DNA from: Pseudolactococcus laudensis
GTDB lineage: Bacteria > Bacillota > Bacilli > Lactobacillales > Streptococcaceae
Direction of reading: 5' to 3'
DNA length: 64,000 nucleotides
Assembly (NCBI RefSeq): GCF_013449735.1
Contig: NZ_JACBNY010000001.1
Location: forward strand, 248,001 to 312,000
Shown: positions 17,300 to 26,016 of the stretch, piece after piece
Layout of the letters: each line of letters opens with the position of its first letter
Numbering within the stretch: the first letter of the stretch is position 1
Notes under the pieces: generated by a model
Database searches by the model: none
What the model saw: only the letters and a program-made list of their open reading frames with translations
What the model was told of the DNA's origin: nothing
Position numbers and translations under genes: made by a program

Positions 17300-18928
17300 A
17301 TGGAAAATGCAGAGTTCATAGAAGAAGAGATTTCTAACTCAGAAAATCATCAGAATAAGATTCTGGCAGGTACTTTTTGGATGACGGCTGGTGATTTCCT
17401 GTCGAAAATTTTGGGTGCTGTTTATATCATTCCGTGGTATGCGTGGATGGGCAGTCATGGTGACCAGGCCAATGCGCTGTTTTCCATGGGTTATAACGTC
17501 TACGCCCTCTTCCTTTTGATTTCGACGGCTGGTATTCCAGTCGCCATTTCTCGGGAAGTGGCCAAGTATAATGCGCTAGGGGATAGGAATATGTCTTATC
17601 GTCTGGTGCGTCAAATGTTGGTCTTCATGGTGATTTTGGGGGCGATTTTTGCTGGGATTATGTACATGCTAGCGCCGTTTTTTGCGGCACTATCAGGCGG
17701 CGGCAAAGATTTAATTCCAGTCATGAAGAGTTTATCCTTGGCTGTCCTTGTTTTTCCGGCCATGTCAGTCATTCGGGGTTATTTCCAAGGGTTGAGCAAT
17801 ATGAAACCTTATGCGCTCAGTCAGCTTTTTGAGCAGATTGTTCGTGTCATTTGGATGCTTGTCACTGCTTTTATGATTATGAAACTCGGTTCTGGCGACT
17901 GGGTGGCAGCGGTAACGCAGTCAACAACTGCCGCTTTTATCGGAATGATTGCAAGTTCTGTTGTTTTGATTTTATCTTTGATGAAACAAGGCGACATTAC
18001 AAATATTGCTAATCCTGGGCCGTCTAAACATCAGATTAATGCGGTGAGTCTACTCACGCAAACCTTGACGCAGGCGATTCCGTTTATCGTGATTGGTTCT
18101 GCAATTCAAATTTTTAAACTGATTGACCAAACGACTTTCCCACACGTGATGCGGATGATTGCAAACTATACAGATGCTCAGTTGGCGATTTTCTTCTCTT
18201 ACTTTTCTGCCAATACAGATAAATTGACCATGGTTTTGATTGGTGTGGCAACGACTCTGGGCGGTGTTAGTATTCCGTTAGTCACCTCAGCCTATGTCAA
18301 GGGTGACAAAAAAGAGACAGCGCATCTGATTAGTTATAGTCTCCAGTTGTTTGCTATCTTTATGCTGCCAGCCGTTGTAGGGATGAGTATTCTCGCGCGC
18401 GAAATCTACACGATTTTCTACGTGTCTCCAAGCCAACTCCAGCTCAATTTGTTTGTCTTTGCCTTTCTACAGAGTTTCCTTCTTGCAAGTTATGCCTTGT
18501 TATCACCGATGCTACAAGCCTTGCACCATAGTCGCATTGCGATGCGGTACTTTGGTTTGACGCTCGTCATTAAGTTGGTGATTCAAGTACCGGCAATCTT
18601 GCTTTACGAGGCTTATGGTCCTATGATTGCAACGACGATTGCCTTTGGCGTCGGGGTTTATCTCTTCTTGCGCAAAGTACAGCAAGTCTCTGAATTTTCG
18701 GTCAAGGTGACTTTCCGTGGGTTCTTAGGTATTGCGATGATGACCTTTATCATGGCGATTGTCGTGAGCTTGGTTAAATGGTTGCTGCCTGACCATGTTC
18801 TGCTGGAAACAGTTATAGCGGGTGGCTTTGGATTCGCTGTTTATTTAGTTATGGCAGCAAAACTAGGGTACTTAGAAAAACTATTCGGTGCAAAAGGCAC
18901 ATCTATCCGACGGAAATTGCATATTTAA
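17300..18928 (+). CDS. MurJ/SpoVB-type polysaccharide flippase (YtgP-like)
   Basis: An integral membrane protein of 542 residues with about 14 hydrophobic segments. It belongs to the MOP (MATE/MurJ/Wzx) superfamily, and the N-terminal GTFWMTAGDFLSKILGAVYIIPW matches YtgP/SpoVB-like proteins, which can flip lipid II. An acidic N-terminal tail (EFIEEEISNSEN) precedes the first segment. It begins 16 bases after era, so co-transcription is likely. Lipid II transport is the likely role, but a teichoic or other lipid carrier cannot be excluded. Confidence 0.85.
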   Translation: MENAEFIEEEISNSENHQNKILAGTFWMTAGDFLSKILGAVYIIPWYAWMGSHGDQANALFSMGYNVYALFLLISTAGIPVAISREVAKYNALGDRNMSYRLVRQMLVFMVILGAIFAGIMYMLAPFFAALSGGGKDLIPVMKSLSLAVLVFPAMSVIRGYFQGLSNMKPYALSQLFEQIVRVIWMLVTAFMIMKLGSGDWVAAVTQSTTAAFIGMIASSVVLILSLMKQGDITNIANPGPSKHQINAVSLLTQTLTQAIPFIVIGSAIQIFKLIDQTTFPHVMRMIANYTDAQLAIFFSYFSANTDKLTMVLIGVATTLGGVSIPLVTSAYVKGDKKETAHLISYSLQLFAIFMLPAVVGMSILAREIYTIFYVSPSQLQLNLFVFAFLQSFLLASYALLSPMLQALHHSRIAMRYFGLTLVIKLVIQVPAILLYEAYGPMIATTIAFGVGVYLFLRKVQQVSEFSVKVTFRGFLGIAMMTFIMAIVVSLVKWLLPDHVLLETVIAGGFGFAVYLVMAAKLGYLEKLFGAKGTSIRRKLHI

Positions 18929-18958
18929 GATTAGTATAAGTTAGTATGAGGTAAGAAA

Positions 18959-19102
18959 ATGGGTAAATATCAATTAGATAATAAGGGACAGCAAAGTGTC
19001 CAAAAATTTCATGAAAAAAATATCGGAAAATCCGATAAGCAATTGAAACTTGAAGCGATTAAAGCGCAGTATCTCAACAAGAAGAAATCAGGCAAAAAAT
19101 GA
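18959..19102 (+). CDS. Small conserved-type protein upstream of nrdG (47 aa)
   Basis: A short Lys-rich ORF reading MGKYQLDNKGQQSVQKFHEK, then IGKSDKQLKLEAIKAQYLNK and a basic tail. GAGGT (18949-18953) lies seven bases before the ATG. Its TGA overlaps the nrdG ATG (ATGA), which supports translation and coupling. Streptococcal nrdD-nrdG regions often carry a small protein of this kind; function is unknown. Confidence 0.75.
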   Translation: MGKYQLDNKGQQSVQKFHEKNIGKSDKQLKLEAIKAQYLNKKKSGKK

Positions 19103-19698
19103 ATAATCCCAAACCACAAGAATGGCGAGCTGAAGATTTATCTCAAGGTTATATCGCAGATTATAAACCGCTTAATTTCGTTGACGGTGAGGGTGTGCGC
19201 AATAGTCTCTATGTGAGTGGCTGTCCTTTTCATTGTGAGGGGTGCTATAATGAGGCGACTTGGAACTTTAGATTTGGTGTACCTTATACGCCTGAGTTGG
19301 AAGAGCGTATCATGGCAGACATGGCTCTGTCTTACGTACAAGGGTTGACCTTGCTTGGTGGCGAGCCATTCCTTAACACTGGCACGGTTTTACCGCTTGT
19401 GAAAAGAATCAAGTCTGAGTTACCTAGCAAGGATATCTGGTCATGGACTGGCTATACTTGGGATGAGCTCATGTTAGAGACGCCAGATAAACTCGAGTTG
19501 TTAGCCAATATTGACATCTTAGTTGATGGCCGTTTTGACCTCTCTAAGAAAAATCTCTTGCTGCAATTCCGCGGTTCAAGTAATCAGCGGATTATTGATG
19601 TTCAAAAATCTCTGAAAGCAGGAAAAGTTGTCATCTGGGAAAAACTCAATGATGGCAAGCAGGTCGTGGAACAGTTTCATAAAGAAAAATTAATTTAA
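19099..19698 (+). CDS. nrdG: Anaerobic ribonucleotide reductase activase
   Basis: A radical-SAM enzyme of 199 residues that forms the glycyl radical on NrdD. The [4Fe-4S] cysteines are in SGCPFHCEGCYN (CX3CX2C) near residue 40, followed by LTLLGGEPFLN. The start overlaps the stop of the small upstream gene. The partner reductase nrdD is not adjacent, unlike the usual nrdD-nrdG order. Confidence 0.93.
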   Translation: MNNPKPQEWRAEDLSQGYIADYKPLNFVDGEGVRNSLYVSGCPFHCEGCYNEATWNFRFGVPYTPELEERIMADMALSYVQGLTLLGGEPFLNTGTVLPLVKRIKSELPSKDIWSWTGYTWDELMLETPDKLELLANIDILVDGRFDLSKKNLLLQFRGSSNQRIIDVQKSLKAGKVVIWEKLNDGKQVVEQFHKEKLI

Positions 19699-19718
19699 AG
19701 TGCTGCGGCACTTTTTTT
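19697..19718 (+). terminator. nrdG terminator overlapping the stop codon
   Basis: AAAGTGC-TGCG-GCACTTT with seven Ts. The stem begins inside the TAA of nrdG. Confidence 0.85.
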
Positions 19719-19753
19719 GATGTTTTAAAGATTGAAAATGTAAGTTACTTTAC

Positions 19754-19823
19754 TTGTTTATCATGATAAAACTCGTTATAATAACGTTAAGTTTACAAAT
19801 GTAAACAATTTTATCATGATTTA
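19754..19823 (+). promoter_or_regulatory. Promoter with cop-box-like palindrome and two ATCATGAT palindromes
   Basis: TTGTTT (19754-19759), 17 bp, TATAAT (19777-19782). GTTTACAAATGTAAAC (19791-19806), a palindrome at the expected start of transcription, fits the lactococcal/enterococcal cop box pattern RNYKACANNTGTARNY at every position. TTTATCATGATAAA (19757-19770, perfect) and TTTATCATGATTTA (19810-19823) flank it, 53 bp centre to centre. This suggests two regulators. Confidence 0.7.
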
Positions 19824-19839
19824 TAGAAAAGAGATGGCC

Positions 19840-20697
19840 ATGTATCCATATCAATCAAATATCAGATTAGGCGCAGTCAGCCTAAATGTTAGTGATTTAG
19901 AGGTTGAAGTCCAATATTATCAAAAAGTTTTGGGACTAGATGTGTTAGATAGAGAGAGTACAAGTGCTACACTAGGTGTTTTGTCTACTCAAGATGCCTT
20001 AGTTCGCCTTGTGCAAGTTGACTCGGAGTTATCGAAGTCTTATGGTTTATATCATTTAGCCTTACTTTTACCGTCTCGCTCAGATTTAGGTGATTTTCTT
20101 AATCACTTAATCAAGCATCAAATTGCAATTATTGGTGGTGCTAATCATGGCTATAGTGAGGCTATTTATTTAGAAGATACAGAAGGCAATGGCATTGAGG
20201 TCTATCATGATAAAAGTGAATCGGTCTGGGATAAGCAAGGTGATAAAATCAATTCAATTACTGAGGAATTAGATGTTGCTGGCATACTTGAAAGTGCACA
20301 TCAGCAGAATCAAGATAGTGCATTTCGCTTTCCACAAAAAGGTAAAATGGGTCATATTCATTTGAGTGTTGCATCAGTCCCAGAGGCTACTAGTTTTTAC
20401 CAGAACGTATTTGACATGACTGAAAAATTTTCGGTGCCTGCTGCGAGTTGGATTTCATCAGGTGGTTATCATCATCATTTTGCCTTCAATAGTTGGGCAG
20501 GGTCAAAATTAGTCAGTCATGCGCAAGATGAGGTGTTGGGATTATTGGACTTTACAGTTTATGTGGTGAATCCAGTCCATATGGCACAAATTAAAACAAA
20601 GGCGGAAAGTCTAGGTCAATTACGCGCTGCGACGGATACTGGACTAGTGATTGAAGACCCCTCTCAAAATCGAATTGTTGTCCAATTAGAAAGCTAA
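19840..20697 (+). CDS. VOC-family dioxygenase (catechol-2,3-dioxygenase/CatE-like)
   Basis: A 285-residue protein of two vicinal-oxygen-chelate (glyoxalase) repeats. The first runs from IRLGAVSLNVSDLEVEVQYY to GNGIEVYHDK, the second from MGHIHLSVASVPEATSFYQ to the end. The fold resembles CatE extradiol dioxygenases that remove catechols and quinones. ATG 19840 has AAGAG six bases upstream; ATGs at 19816 and 19834 fit less well. In L. lactis a glyoxalase-like gene belongs to the copper-responsive CopR regulon, which fits the cop-like site here. Substrate is unproven. Confidence 0.82.
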   Translation: MYPYQSNIRLGAVSLNVSDLEVEVQYYQKVLGLDVLDRESTSATLGVLSTQDALVRLVQVDSELSKSYGLYHLALLLPSRSDLGDFLNHLIKHQIAIIGGANHGYSEAIYLEDTEGNGIEVYHDKSESVWDKQGDKINSITEELDVAGILESAHQQNQDSAFRFPQKGKMGHIHLSVASVPEATSFYQNVFDMTEKFSVPAASWISSGGYHHHFAFNSWAGSKLVSHAQDEVLGLLDFTVYVVNPVHMAQIKTKAESLGQLRAATDTGLVIEDPSQNRIVVQLES

Positions 20698-20763
20698 TTG
20701 CTTGTGCTGTTCAGACGGTTATTTCTTGATAGAATTTAAAGTACCGCTTTTGTTTCGTGATTG

Positions 20764-20779
20764 TGTTAAAATATAGACA
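20764..20779 (+). promoter_or_regulatory. Promoter placing the start of transcription at the ATG
   Basis: TGT-TAAAAT (extended -10, ending at 20772) lies seven bases before the ATG at 20779, and no ribosome site is present. The mRNA may be leaderless. Confidence 0.45.
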
Positions 20780-21810
20780 TGAAAAAATTGAAAATAGCTT
20801 ATGTTGGTTTTGGTAAATCGACAAATCGTTACCATATACCTTATTTGAAAATGCGAGATAATTTCGAGATTGCTCGTGTTGTAACACCTACTTTGATGAA
20901 AAACCCTGAGGCGCAACTTGCTCTGGAAAAAACAGGGACCCTTTTTTCAACTGATATTCAGGATATTATTTCTGATCATACAATTGATTTGGTTGTTGTT
21001 GTAACACCTGCGCAGTCACATTTTAGCTTAGCTAAACAATTGTTACAAGCAGGTAAAAATGTCTTGCTAGATAAGCCAGCAGTTGAAAAACTCTCTGAGA
21101 TGCAAGCACTAGTTTCTATTGCCAATGAAGCAAACCTCTTTTTCATGCCTTTCCAAAATCGCCGTTTTGATAGTGATTTTTTAACAGTTAAAAAAGTGAT
21201 TGAGACGGGTTATCTTGGGCGCGTGATTGATATTCAGGTTCACATGGACCACTTCCGAGCGGATGACACAATTGTGACAGGATCGAACTTCGAAGGTGCT
21301 TTTTATGGTCATGGTGTTCACTTAGTGGACCAAATGGTCAGTCTATTTGGTAGCCCTGAGAAGGTGCAGTACGATATTAGAAGTACCCGCCAGCCTTTGA
21401 GTACAGTTGATGACCATTTTGCCGTGGATTTATTTTATCCTAATCAACTCAAAGCAAGTGTCCATGTGACGGAATCGGCATTGGTTCCCTATCCTAAATG
21501 GTTGATCCAAGGGACCAAAGGTACCTTCATCAAGCAAGATGTTGACCAACAAGAAAATGACCTGAAAGCAGGCATTATGCCAGGCACATCAGGTTTTGGC
21601 GAGGATAGCCCACAAGCTTACGGTCATCTGACTTATCTTAACCAAAATGGTGACCGAATTGAGAAATATATCCCTTCTGAAAGTGGGGATTACGGTCGAA
21701 TTTACGATACGGCTTACGAGACTCTGGTCAATGGTGCAGACAAGTTGATAACGGATGCGCAGATGTTGCGTGTCATTGAAATTTTAGAAGGTGGTTTTGA
21801 GAATGGTTAG
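20779..21810 (+). CDS. Gfo/Idh/MocA-family NAD(P)-dependent oxidoreductase
   Basis: A 343-residue dehydrogenase-like protein. The N-terminal Rossmann fold begins KIAYVGFGKSTNRYHIPYL, and VVVVTPAQSHF is followed by the family signature LLDKPAVEKL near 95-105 (Lys in DKP). The C-terminal domain contains DHFRADD and GHGVHLVDQM. It probably acts on a sugar or cyclitol; the substrate cannot be told. Its last eight bases overlap pepO. Confidence 0.85.
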   Translation: MKKLKIAYVGFGKSTNRYHIPYLKMRDNFEIARVVTPTLMKNPEAQLALEKTGTLFSTDIQDIISDHTIDLVVVVTPAQSHFSLAKQLLQAGKNVLLDKPAVEKLSEMQALVSIANEANLFFMPFQNRRFDSDFLTVKKVIETGYLGRVIDIQVHMDHFRADDTIVTGSNFEGAFYGHGVHLVDQMVSLFGSPEKVQYDIRSTRQPLSTVDDHFAVDLFYPNQLKASVHVTESALVPYPKWLIQGTKGTFIKQDVDQQENDLKAGIMPGTSGFGEDSPQAYGHLTYLNQNGDRIEKYIPSESGDYGRIYDTAYETLVNGADKLITDAQMLRVIEILEGGFENG

Positions 21811-23686
21811 AATTCAGGATGATTTATTTGAAGCAGTCAACGCTGAATGGTTGGAAAAAACGGAAATTCCGTCAGACCGACCACGAATTGCAGCCTTTGA
21901 TGAACTTGTGATTAACAACGAAAAAACGTTAATGCACGATTTTGCGACGATTCATGAATTTGATGAACCAGTCATGACTGAATTTGCGAAATTCTACAAA
22001 AAAGCAGGCGATTTTATCGAACGTTTTGAGTTTGGGACTGAGCCTGTTAAACCTGAGTTGGAAAAAATCTCAGCCATTTCAGATTTTGATGATTTGACAA
22101 GTCAATTTTCGAATTTGATTTTAAATTCACAAGTGCCAGTACCGTTTGGCTTGTCAGTCGATACTGATATGAAAGATGCCGTACACTATGCCTTGACATT
22201 CTCTGGCGCTGGCTTGATTTTACCTGATACGACGTACTATGCGGATGAACATCCACGTAAGGCTGAGTTGCTTGATTTTTATGTGAGCAATACAGTTGCG
22301 ATTTTACGTGAGTTTGGTTTTTCAGAAAATGAGGCACAGCAACAAGCTGAAAATACAGTCAAATTCGATGCTATCTTAGCCCAGTATGTTAATACATCAG
22401 AAGAATGGGCTAAGTATGCTGAGCTTTATAATCCTATTGCTATCAGTGAGTTCACGTCGCACATCAAGTCTGTACCATTTTCCCAAATCATCGAAGCGCT
22501 GATTGGCAAATTACCTGAAAAAATCGTTGTGTATGAAAAACGTTTCTATGAAAATTTTGATCATATCGTTAATGCGGATAATTTTGAGTTGATTAAATCT
22601 TGGATGTTGGTTAAACTTATCGGAAGTTCAACTTATTATCTGTCTGATGATATGCGAATTTTAGGTTCTGAGTTTTCGCGCAAATTATCGGGTACATCTG
22701 AGGCACGGAGTCAAGAAAAACATGCTTTTGATTTAGCGACGAGTCAGTATTCGCAAGCTGTTGGCCTATATTATGGTCACAAATATTTTGGTGAAGCAGC
22801 CAAGGCCGATGTGAAACGCATGACCTCTGAGATGATTAAAGTTTATCAAGAGAGTCTGGATAAAAATACTTGGTTGAGTCGTGCGACGATTGATAAAGCT
22901 ATCAAAAAACTCGATGCCATGACAGTATTTATCGGTTTCCCTGATAAATTACCAGAAATTTATCAGCAATTTACCGTGTCTCATGATAGCCTTTATAGCA
23001 ATATTGCGCGATTTGATGTGGCACGTAGTCATCATCATTATGCGAAATTCAATGAAGATGTCGATAAAACGGAGTGGCACATGCCAGCGCATATGGTCAA
23101 TGCCTACTTTAGCCCAGATAGCAACACTATCGTCTTTCCTGCAGCCATTTTGCAAAAGCCCTTTTACTCAGCAACAGAGCAAACGGCTAGTCAAAATTAC
23201 GGCGGCATCGGTGCGGTAATCGCCCACGAAATCTCTCATGCCTTTGATAATAACGGTGCCCTCTTTGATGCCTTTGGCAATATGAACAACTGGTGGACGG
23301 ATGAAGATTTCAAAGCCTTCGAAGCCAAGCAAGAGCTGATGATTACTGAGTTTGACGGTCTAGAAATCGCTGGCGGTAAGGTCAATGGTAAACTGGTCGT
23401 TTCAGAGAATATCGCCGATGCCGGCGGATTAACAGCTGCCATGACCGCAGCACTCAGAGAACCTGACGCAGATTTGAAAGCCTTTTTCACCCAGTGGGGA
23501 GAAATCTGGCGCCTCAAAGCCTCAGAAGAATACCAACAAATGTTGCTATCAATGGATGTCCATGCCCCAGGTAAACTCCGTGCTAATGTGCAAGCTAGTA
23601 ACTTAGATGAATTCTTTGAGACTTTTGATATTCAAGAAGGTGACGGCATGTGGCGTGAACCTAGCGACCGTGTTAAAATTTGGTAA
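21803..23686 (+). CDS. pepO: M13-family zinc endopeptidase PepO
   Basis: A neprilysin-like cytoplasmic oligopeptidase of 627 residues, used in lactococcal peptide breakdown. The zinc motif HEISH is near 475 in VIAHEISHAFDNNGALFD, and the third ligand Glu is in SENIADAGGL near 535. No signal peptide is present. The ATG at 21803 follows GAAGGTGG within the preceding gene; an in-frame GTG at 21791 overlaps that site. The C-terminus (DGMWREPSDRVKIW) is typical, including the terminal Trp. Confidence 0.95.
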   Translation: MVRIQDDLFEAVNAEWLEKTEIPSDRPRIAAFDELVINNEKTLMHDFATIHEFDEPVMTEFAKFYKKAGDFIERFEFGTEPVKPELEKISAISDFDDLTSQFSNLILNSQVPVPFGLSVDTDMKDAVHYALTFSGAGLILPDTTYYADEHPRKAELLDFYVSNTVAILREFGFSENEAQQQAENTVKFDAILAQYVNTSEEWAKYAELYNPIAISEFTSHIKSVPFSQIIEALIGKLPEKIVVYEKRFYENFDHIVNADNFELIKSWMLVKLIGSSTYYLSDDMRILGSEFSRKLSGTSEARSQEKHAFDLATSQYSQAVGLYYGHKYFGEAAKADVKRMTSEMIKVYQESLDKNTWLSRATIDKAIKKLDAMTVFIGFPDKLPEIYQQFTVSHDSLYSNIARFDVARSHHHYAKFNEDVDKTEWHMPAHMVNAYFSPDSNTIVFPAAILQKPFYSATEQTASQNYGGIGAVIAHEISHAFDNNGALFDAFGNMNNWWTDEDFKAFEAKQELMITEFDGLEIAGGKVNGKLVVSENIADAGGLTAAMTAALREPDADLKAFFTQWGEIWRLKASEEYQQMLLSMDVHAPGKLRANVQASNLDEFFETFDIQEGDGMWREPSDRVKIW

Positions 23687-23730
23687 TGCGTGCTGACAAT
23701 TTTACATCGCTAAACCAAATATAATAGTGA

Positions 23731-23777
23731 AAATCACAAGACAAACGTTAAAAGACACGTTTGTCTTGTGATTTTTT
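23731..23777 (+). terminator. Strong terminator after pepO
   Basis: A 17-bp stem, AAATCACAAGACAAACG (23731-23747) with CGTTTGTCTTGTGATTT (23758-23774), then Ts. Confidence 0.9.
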
Positions 23778-23814
23778 GATTGAGGTAAATAAGCCATGTA
23801 TATTTTGTGTAATA

Positions 23815-23896
23815 AAAAGCTAACGAACTATCATTTTGTTAGCTTTTAAGTTTGATTTTTAAAAATAATATGCTAACATAGTGTTAAAACGTTAGC
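23815..23896 (+). promoter_or_regulatory. Paired AbiEi operators around the abiE promoter
   Basis: Four GCTAAC half-sites in alternating orientation form two inverted repeats: GCTAAC 23819-23824 with GTTAGC 23839-23844 (gap 14), and GCTAAC 23872-23877 with GTTAGC 23891-23896 (gap 13). A possible promoter is TTGATT (23852) with TAACAT (23874). Known AbiEi antitoxins repress their operon by binding two inverted repeats in this way. The first repeat could also act as a weak terminator. Confidence 0.7.
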
Positions 23897-23924
23897 TTAT
23901 TATCTTGGGATTGAGGAGAGATAA

Positions 23925-24518
23925 ATGATGAAAAAACAAGCTGTCATCTACGAGTTACTTCAGGAAAATAATGGTTTTGTCACACTTAATCAAGTCAAAG
24001 AGTCAGGTGTGAGTTATTATACGGTGAAGAAAATGATTGGGGAGGGCAAGTTAGAAAAAGATGAACCGGGTCTATATCGCTTACCAAAAGTATACATAGA
24101 TGAGTATTATTCTATACAGCACCGATATCCTAAGGGAGTTTACTCACTTGAAACTGCCCTTTGGTTACATGGCTTATCGCTGACAATTCCCTTTGAGCCT
24201 ATGATGAGTTTTCCATATGGTACAAATACAAAATTAATAAAAGAATATGGTATTAAACCAATTATTCTCAGATCAAACTATGATGAAGGGATAGTTGAAG
24301 TAATGCCTATTAAGGGGCAAGCTGTTAATGTTTACTCAGTTGAGCGCACACTTGCAGAATGTTTAAGATCTATTTATAAAATTGATGTCCAAATTATCGC
24401 GCCAGCATTTAAAATGTATGCGCGACAAAATAAAATTAATTATTCTCAACTATTTAAATATGCCAAACTGTTTAAAGTAGAGCGCAAGATCCAATCCTAC
24501 TTGGAGGTATTAGATTGA
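23925..24518 (+). CDS. abiEi: AbiEi-family antitoxin and autorepressor
   Basis: A 197-residue type IV antitoxin. The N-terminal winged-helix domain (about 1-60: VIYELLQENNGFVTLNQVKESGVSYYTVKKMIGEGKLEKDEPGLY is the recognisable block) binds DNA, and the C-terminal part (YSLETALWLHGL, VYSVERTLAECL) neutralises the toxin indirectly. GAGGAGAG precedes two adjacent ATGs (23925, 23928). It overlaps the toxin gene by four bases. The pair serves as phage abortive infection and stability module. Confidence 0.9.
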   Translation: MMKKQAVIYELLQENNGFVTLNQVKESGVSYYTVKKMIGEGKLEKDEPGLYRLPKVYIDEYYSIQHRYPKGVYSLETALWLHGLSLTIPFEPMMSFPYGTNTKLIKEYGIKPIILRSNYDEGIVEVMPIKGQAVNVYSVERTLAECLRSIYKIDVQIIAPAFKMYARQNKINYSQLFKYAKLFKVERKIQSYLEVLD

Positions 24519-25360
24519 ACTATACAAATGCTAACAGTTTTAAAGCTAAAATAAAAAAGATTGCCAAAGAAAAAAATATACCAGCCCAACAAGTTCAGCA
24601 AATTTATTTAATTGAACAAGTACTACGTCGAATTGCAAATAGTGACTATAAAGATAATTTTATTGTCAAATGTGGTTATTTGATTAGCAATGTCATAGGT
24701 ATTGATAAACGAACGACAATGGATTTAGATGTTACACTAAAAGACACTAAATTGAGAAAAGAGAATTTGTTAAATATCTTCGAAAATGTGTTGCATCATG
24801 ATACTGAGGGAGGATTTCAGTTTCAAGTCATATCACTTGCATCAATTCGAAAGGATGATGATTATGGTGGTTTTGAAGTTAAAATAAATGCAAACTTTGA
24901 TATGTTACGTGAGGTGGTATTTATTGATATTACGACGCGTGACAAAATAACACCTCATGAAATACATTTTTCAATAAAATCAGTATTTGATGATGATGAA
25001 ATTAATATTCTTTCATATAATTTGGAAACAGTTCTTGCGGAAAAGCTTGAAGCCGTTATAAGTCGTGGTGAAGGATCGACTAGGCCACGTGATCGTTTTG
25101 ATTTATATACTATCTGGCAATTTAGACAGGAAGAAATTAATCTGGCAGTATTGAAAGAAGCAATAAATAATACAGTAATAAAGAGAAAAACTCAAAATGC
25201 CTATAGTAATTGGATATCTCAGGTTGAATTGATTCGTTCGTCTGATTATCAAAGGCAACTCTGGGAAAAATATCAGCAGAGTTTTAAATACGCCAGAGAG
25301 ATCAGTTTTGAAGCATCTGTTGATATTATTAAAGTAATGATGAGTAGTCTGCAAGCATAA
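24515..25360 (+). CDS. abiEii: AbiEii-family nucleotidyltransferase toxin
   Basis: A 281-residue DUF1814-type nucleotidyltransferase. The active-site region is KCGYLISNVIGIDKRTTMDLDV, with the two Asp of DLD near 69-71. The canonical GGT/S before it is CGYLIS here. The downstream motif AEKLEAVISRG followed by RPRDRFDLY (about 172-194) is typical. It starts with TTG, with GGAGG at eight bases, and overlaps the antitoxin stop. Both genes look complete, so the system may be active. Confidence 0.9.
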   Translation: MNYTNANSFKAKIKKIAKEKNIPAQQVQQIYLIEQVLRRIANSDYKDNFIVKCGYLISNVIGIDKRTTMDLDVTLKDTKLRKENLLNIFENVLHHDTEGGFQFQVISLASIRKDDDYGGFEVKINANFDMLREVVFIDITTRDKITPHEIHFSIKSVFDDDEINILSYNLETVLAEKLEAVISRGEGSTRPRDRFDLYTIWQFRQEEINLAVLKEAINNTVIKRKTQNAYSNWISQVELIRSSDYQRQLWEKYQQSFKYAREISFEASVDIIKVMMSSLQA

Positions 25361-25427
25361 ATTATAGATCAAAATTTTATGATTACTGTTTATACATTTT
25401 GGGGTATAAAAGGCCTCACCTTGAGAT

Positions 25428-25472
25428 AAAAAAACTTGTCCACCATTTTTTAGCAGTGGGCAAGTTTTTTTT
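25428..25472. terminator. Bidirectional terminator between abiEii and ypsA
   Basis: A long stem of AAAAAAACTTGTCCAC with GTGGGCAAGTTTTTTTT, usable from both convergent genes. Confidence 0.85.
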
Positions 25473-25476
25473 GATA

Positions 25477-26016
25477 TTAATCTTGATTCATCTCATCTGC
25501 CATTTCATCAGCAATATCTTGCAAGGCATCAAATCGTAACATGCGGACGGGGAAATTGTCTGCTTGATTTAATTGCGCGACTAAATACTTCAATTTGGTT
25601 TCATTTTCTTCATCGTAAAACACAAATGCACCATTAGCGTTGCTGATTAAAAAGTGATGATACTCTCGAAATTGACCAGCGTTTTGATAGTCATCGTAGG
25701 CATATTGAACAAAGTCAACTTGCTTAAACAAGGCTAATTTGGCTTGGTTACCCTCATTCCAATTTTGACCATGTGTTTTAAAAGGGAAAATGGTCGCAAA
25801 TTTAAAATCGTAATCTTCTTTCATCTCATTAGCCACTTCAAGTACCCAGTATTCAAAACCTAAGTTGCCACCAAAAATCAACCATTCTAGACCATCTGCA
25901 GCAAAAGATTCCAAATTTTTGCGAACCGCTCTCTTAATCACAGTTAATTTCATATCTTTTTCGTCAAAAATTCCTAAGTCAAAGGCATTATAGCCAACGA
26001 TGAGCAATGTTTTCAT
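25477..26016 (-). CDS. ypsA: YpsA-like SLOG protein (DUF1273)
   Basis: A 179-residue Rossmann-like protein. It starts MKTLLIVGYNAFDLGIF, has LEWLIFGGNLGFEYWVLEVA near 45-65 (the nucleotide- or sugar-binding SLOG signature) and ends with an Asp/Glu-rich tail. YpsA affects cell division in Bacillus and Staphylococcus; its ligand is not established. It is divergent from recU-pbp1A, the usual arrangement in Lactobacillales. Confidence 0.85.
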   Translation of the reverse strand: MKTLLIVGYNAFDLGIFDEKDMKLTVIKRAVRKNLESFAADGLEWLIFGGNLGFEYWVLEVANEMKEDYDFKFATIFPFKTHGQNWNEGNQAKLALFKQVDFVQYAYDDYQNAGQFREYHHFLISNANGAFVFYDEENETKLKYLVAQLNQADNFPVRMLRFDALQDIADEMADEMNQD

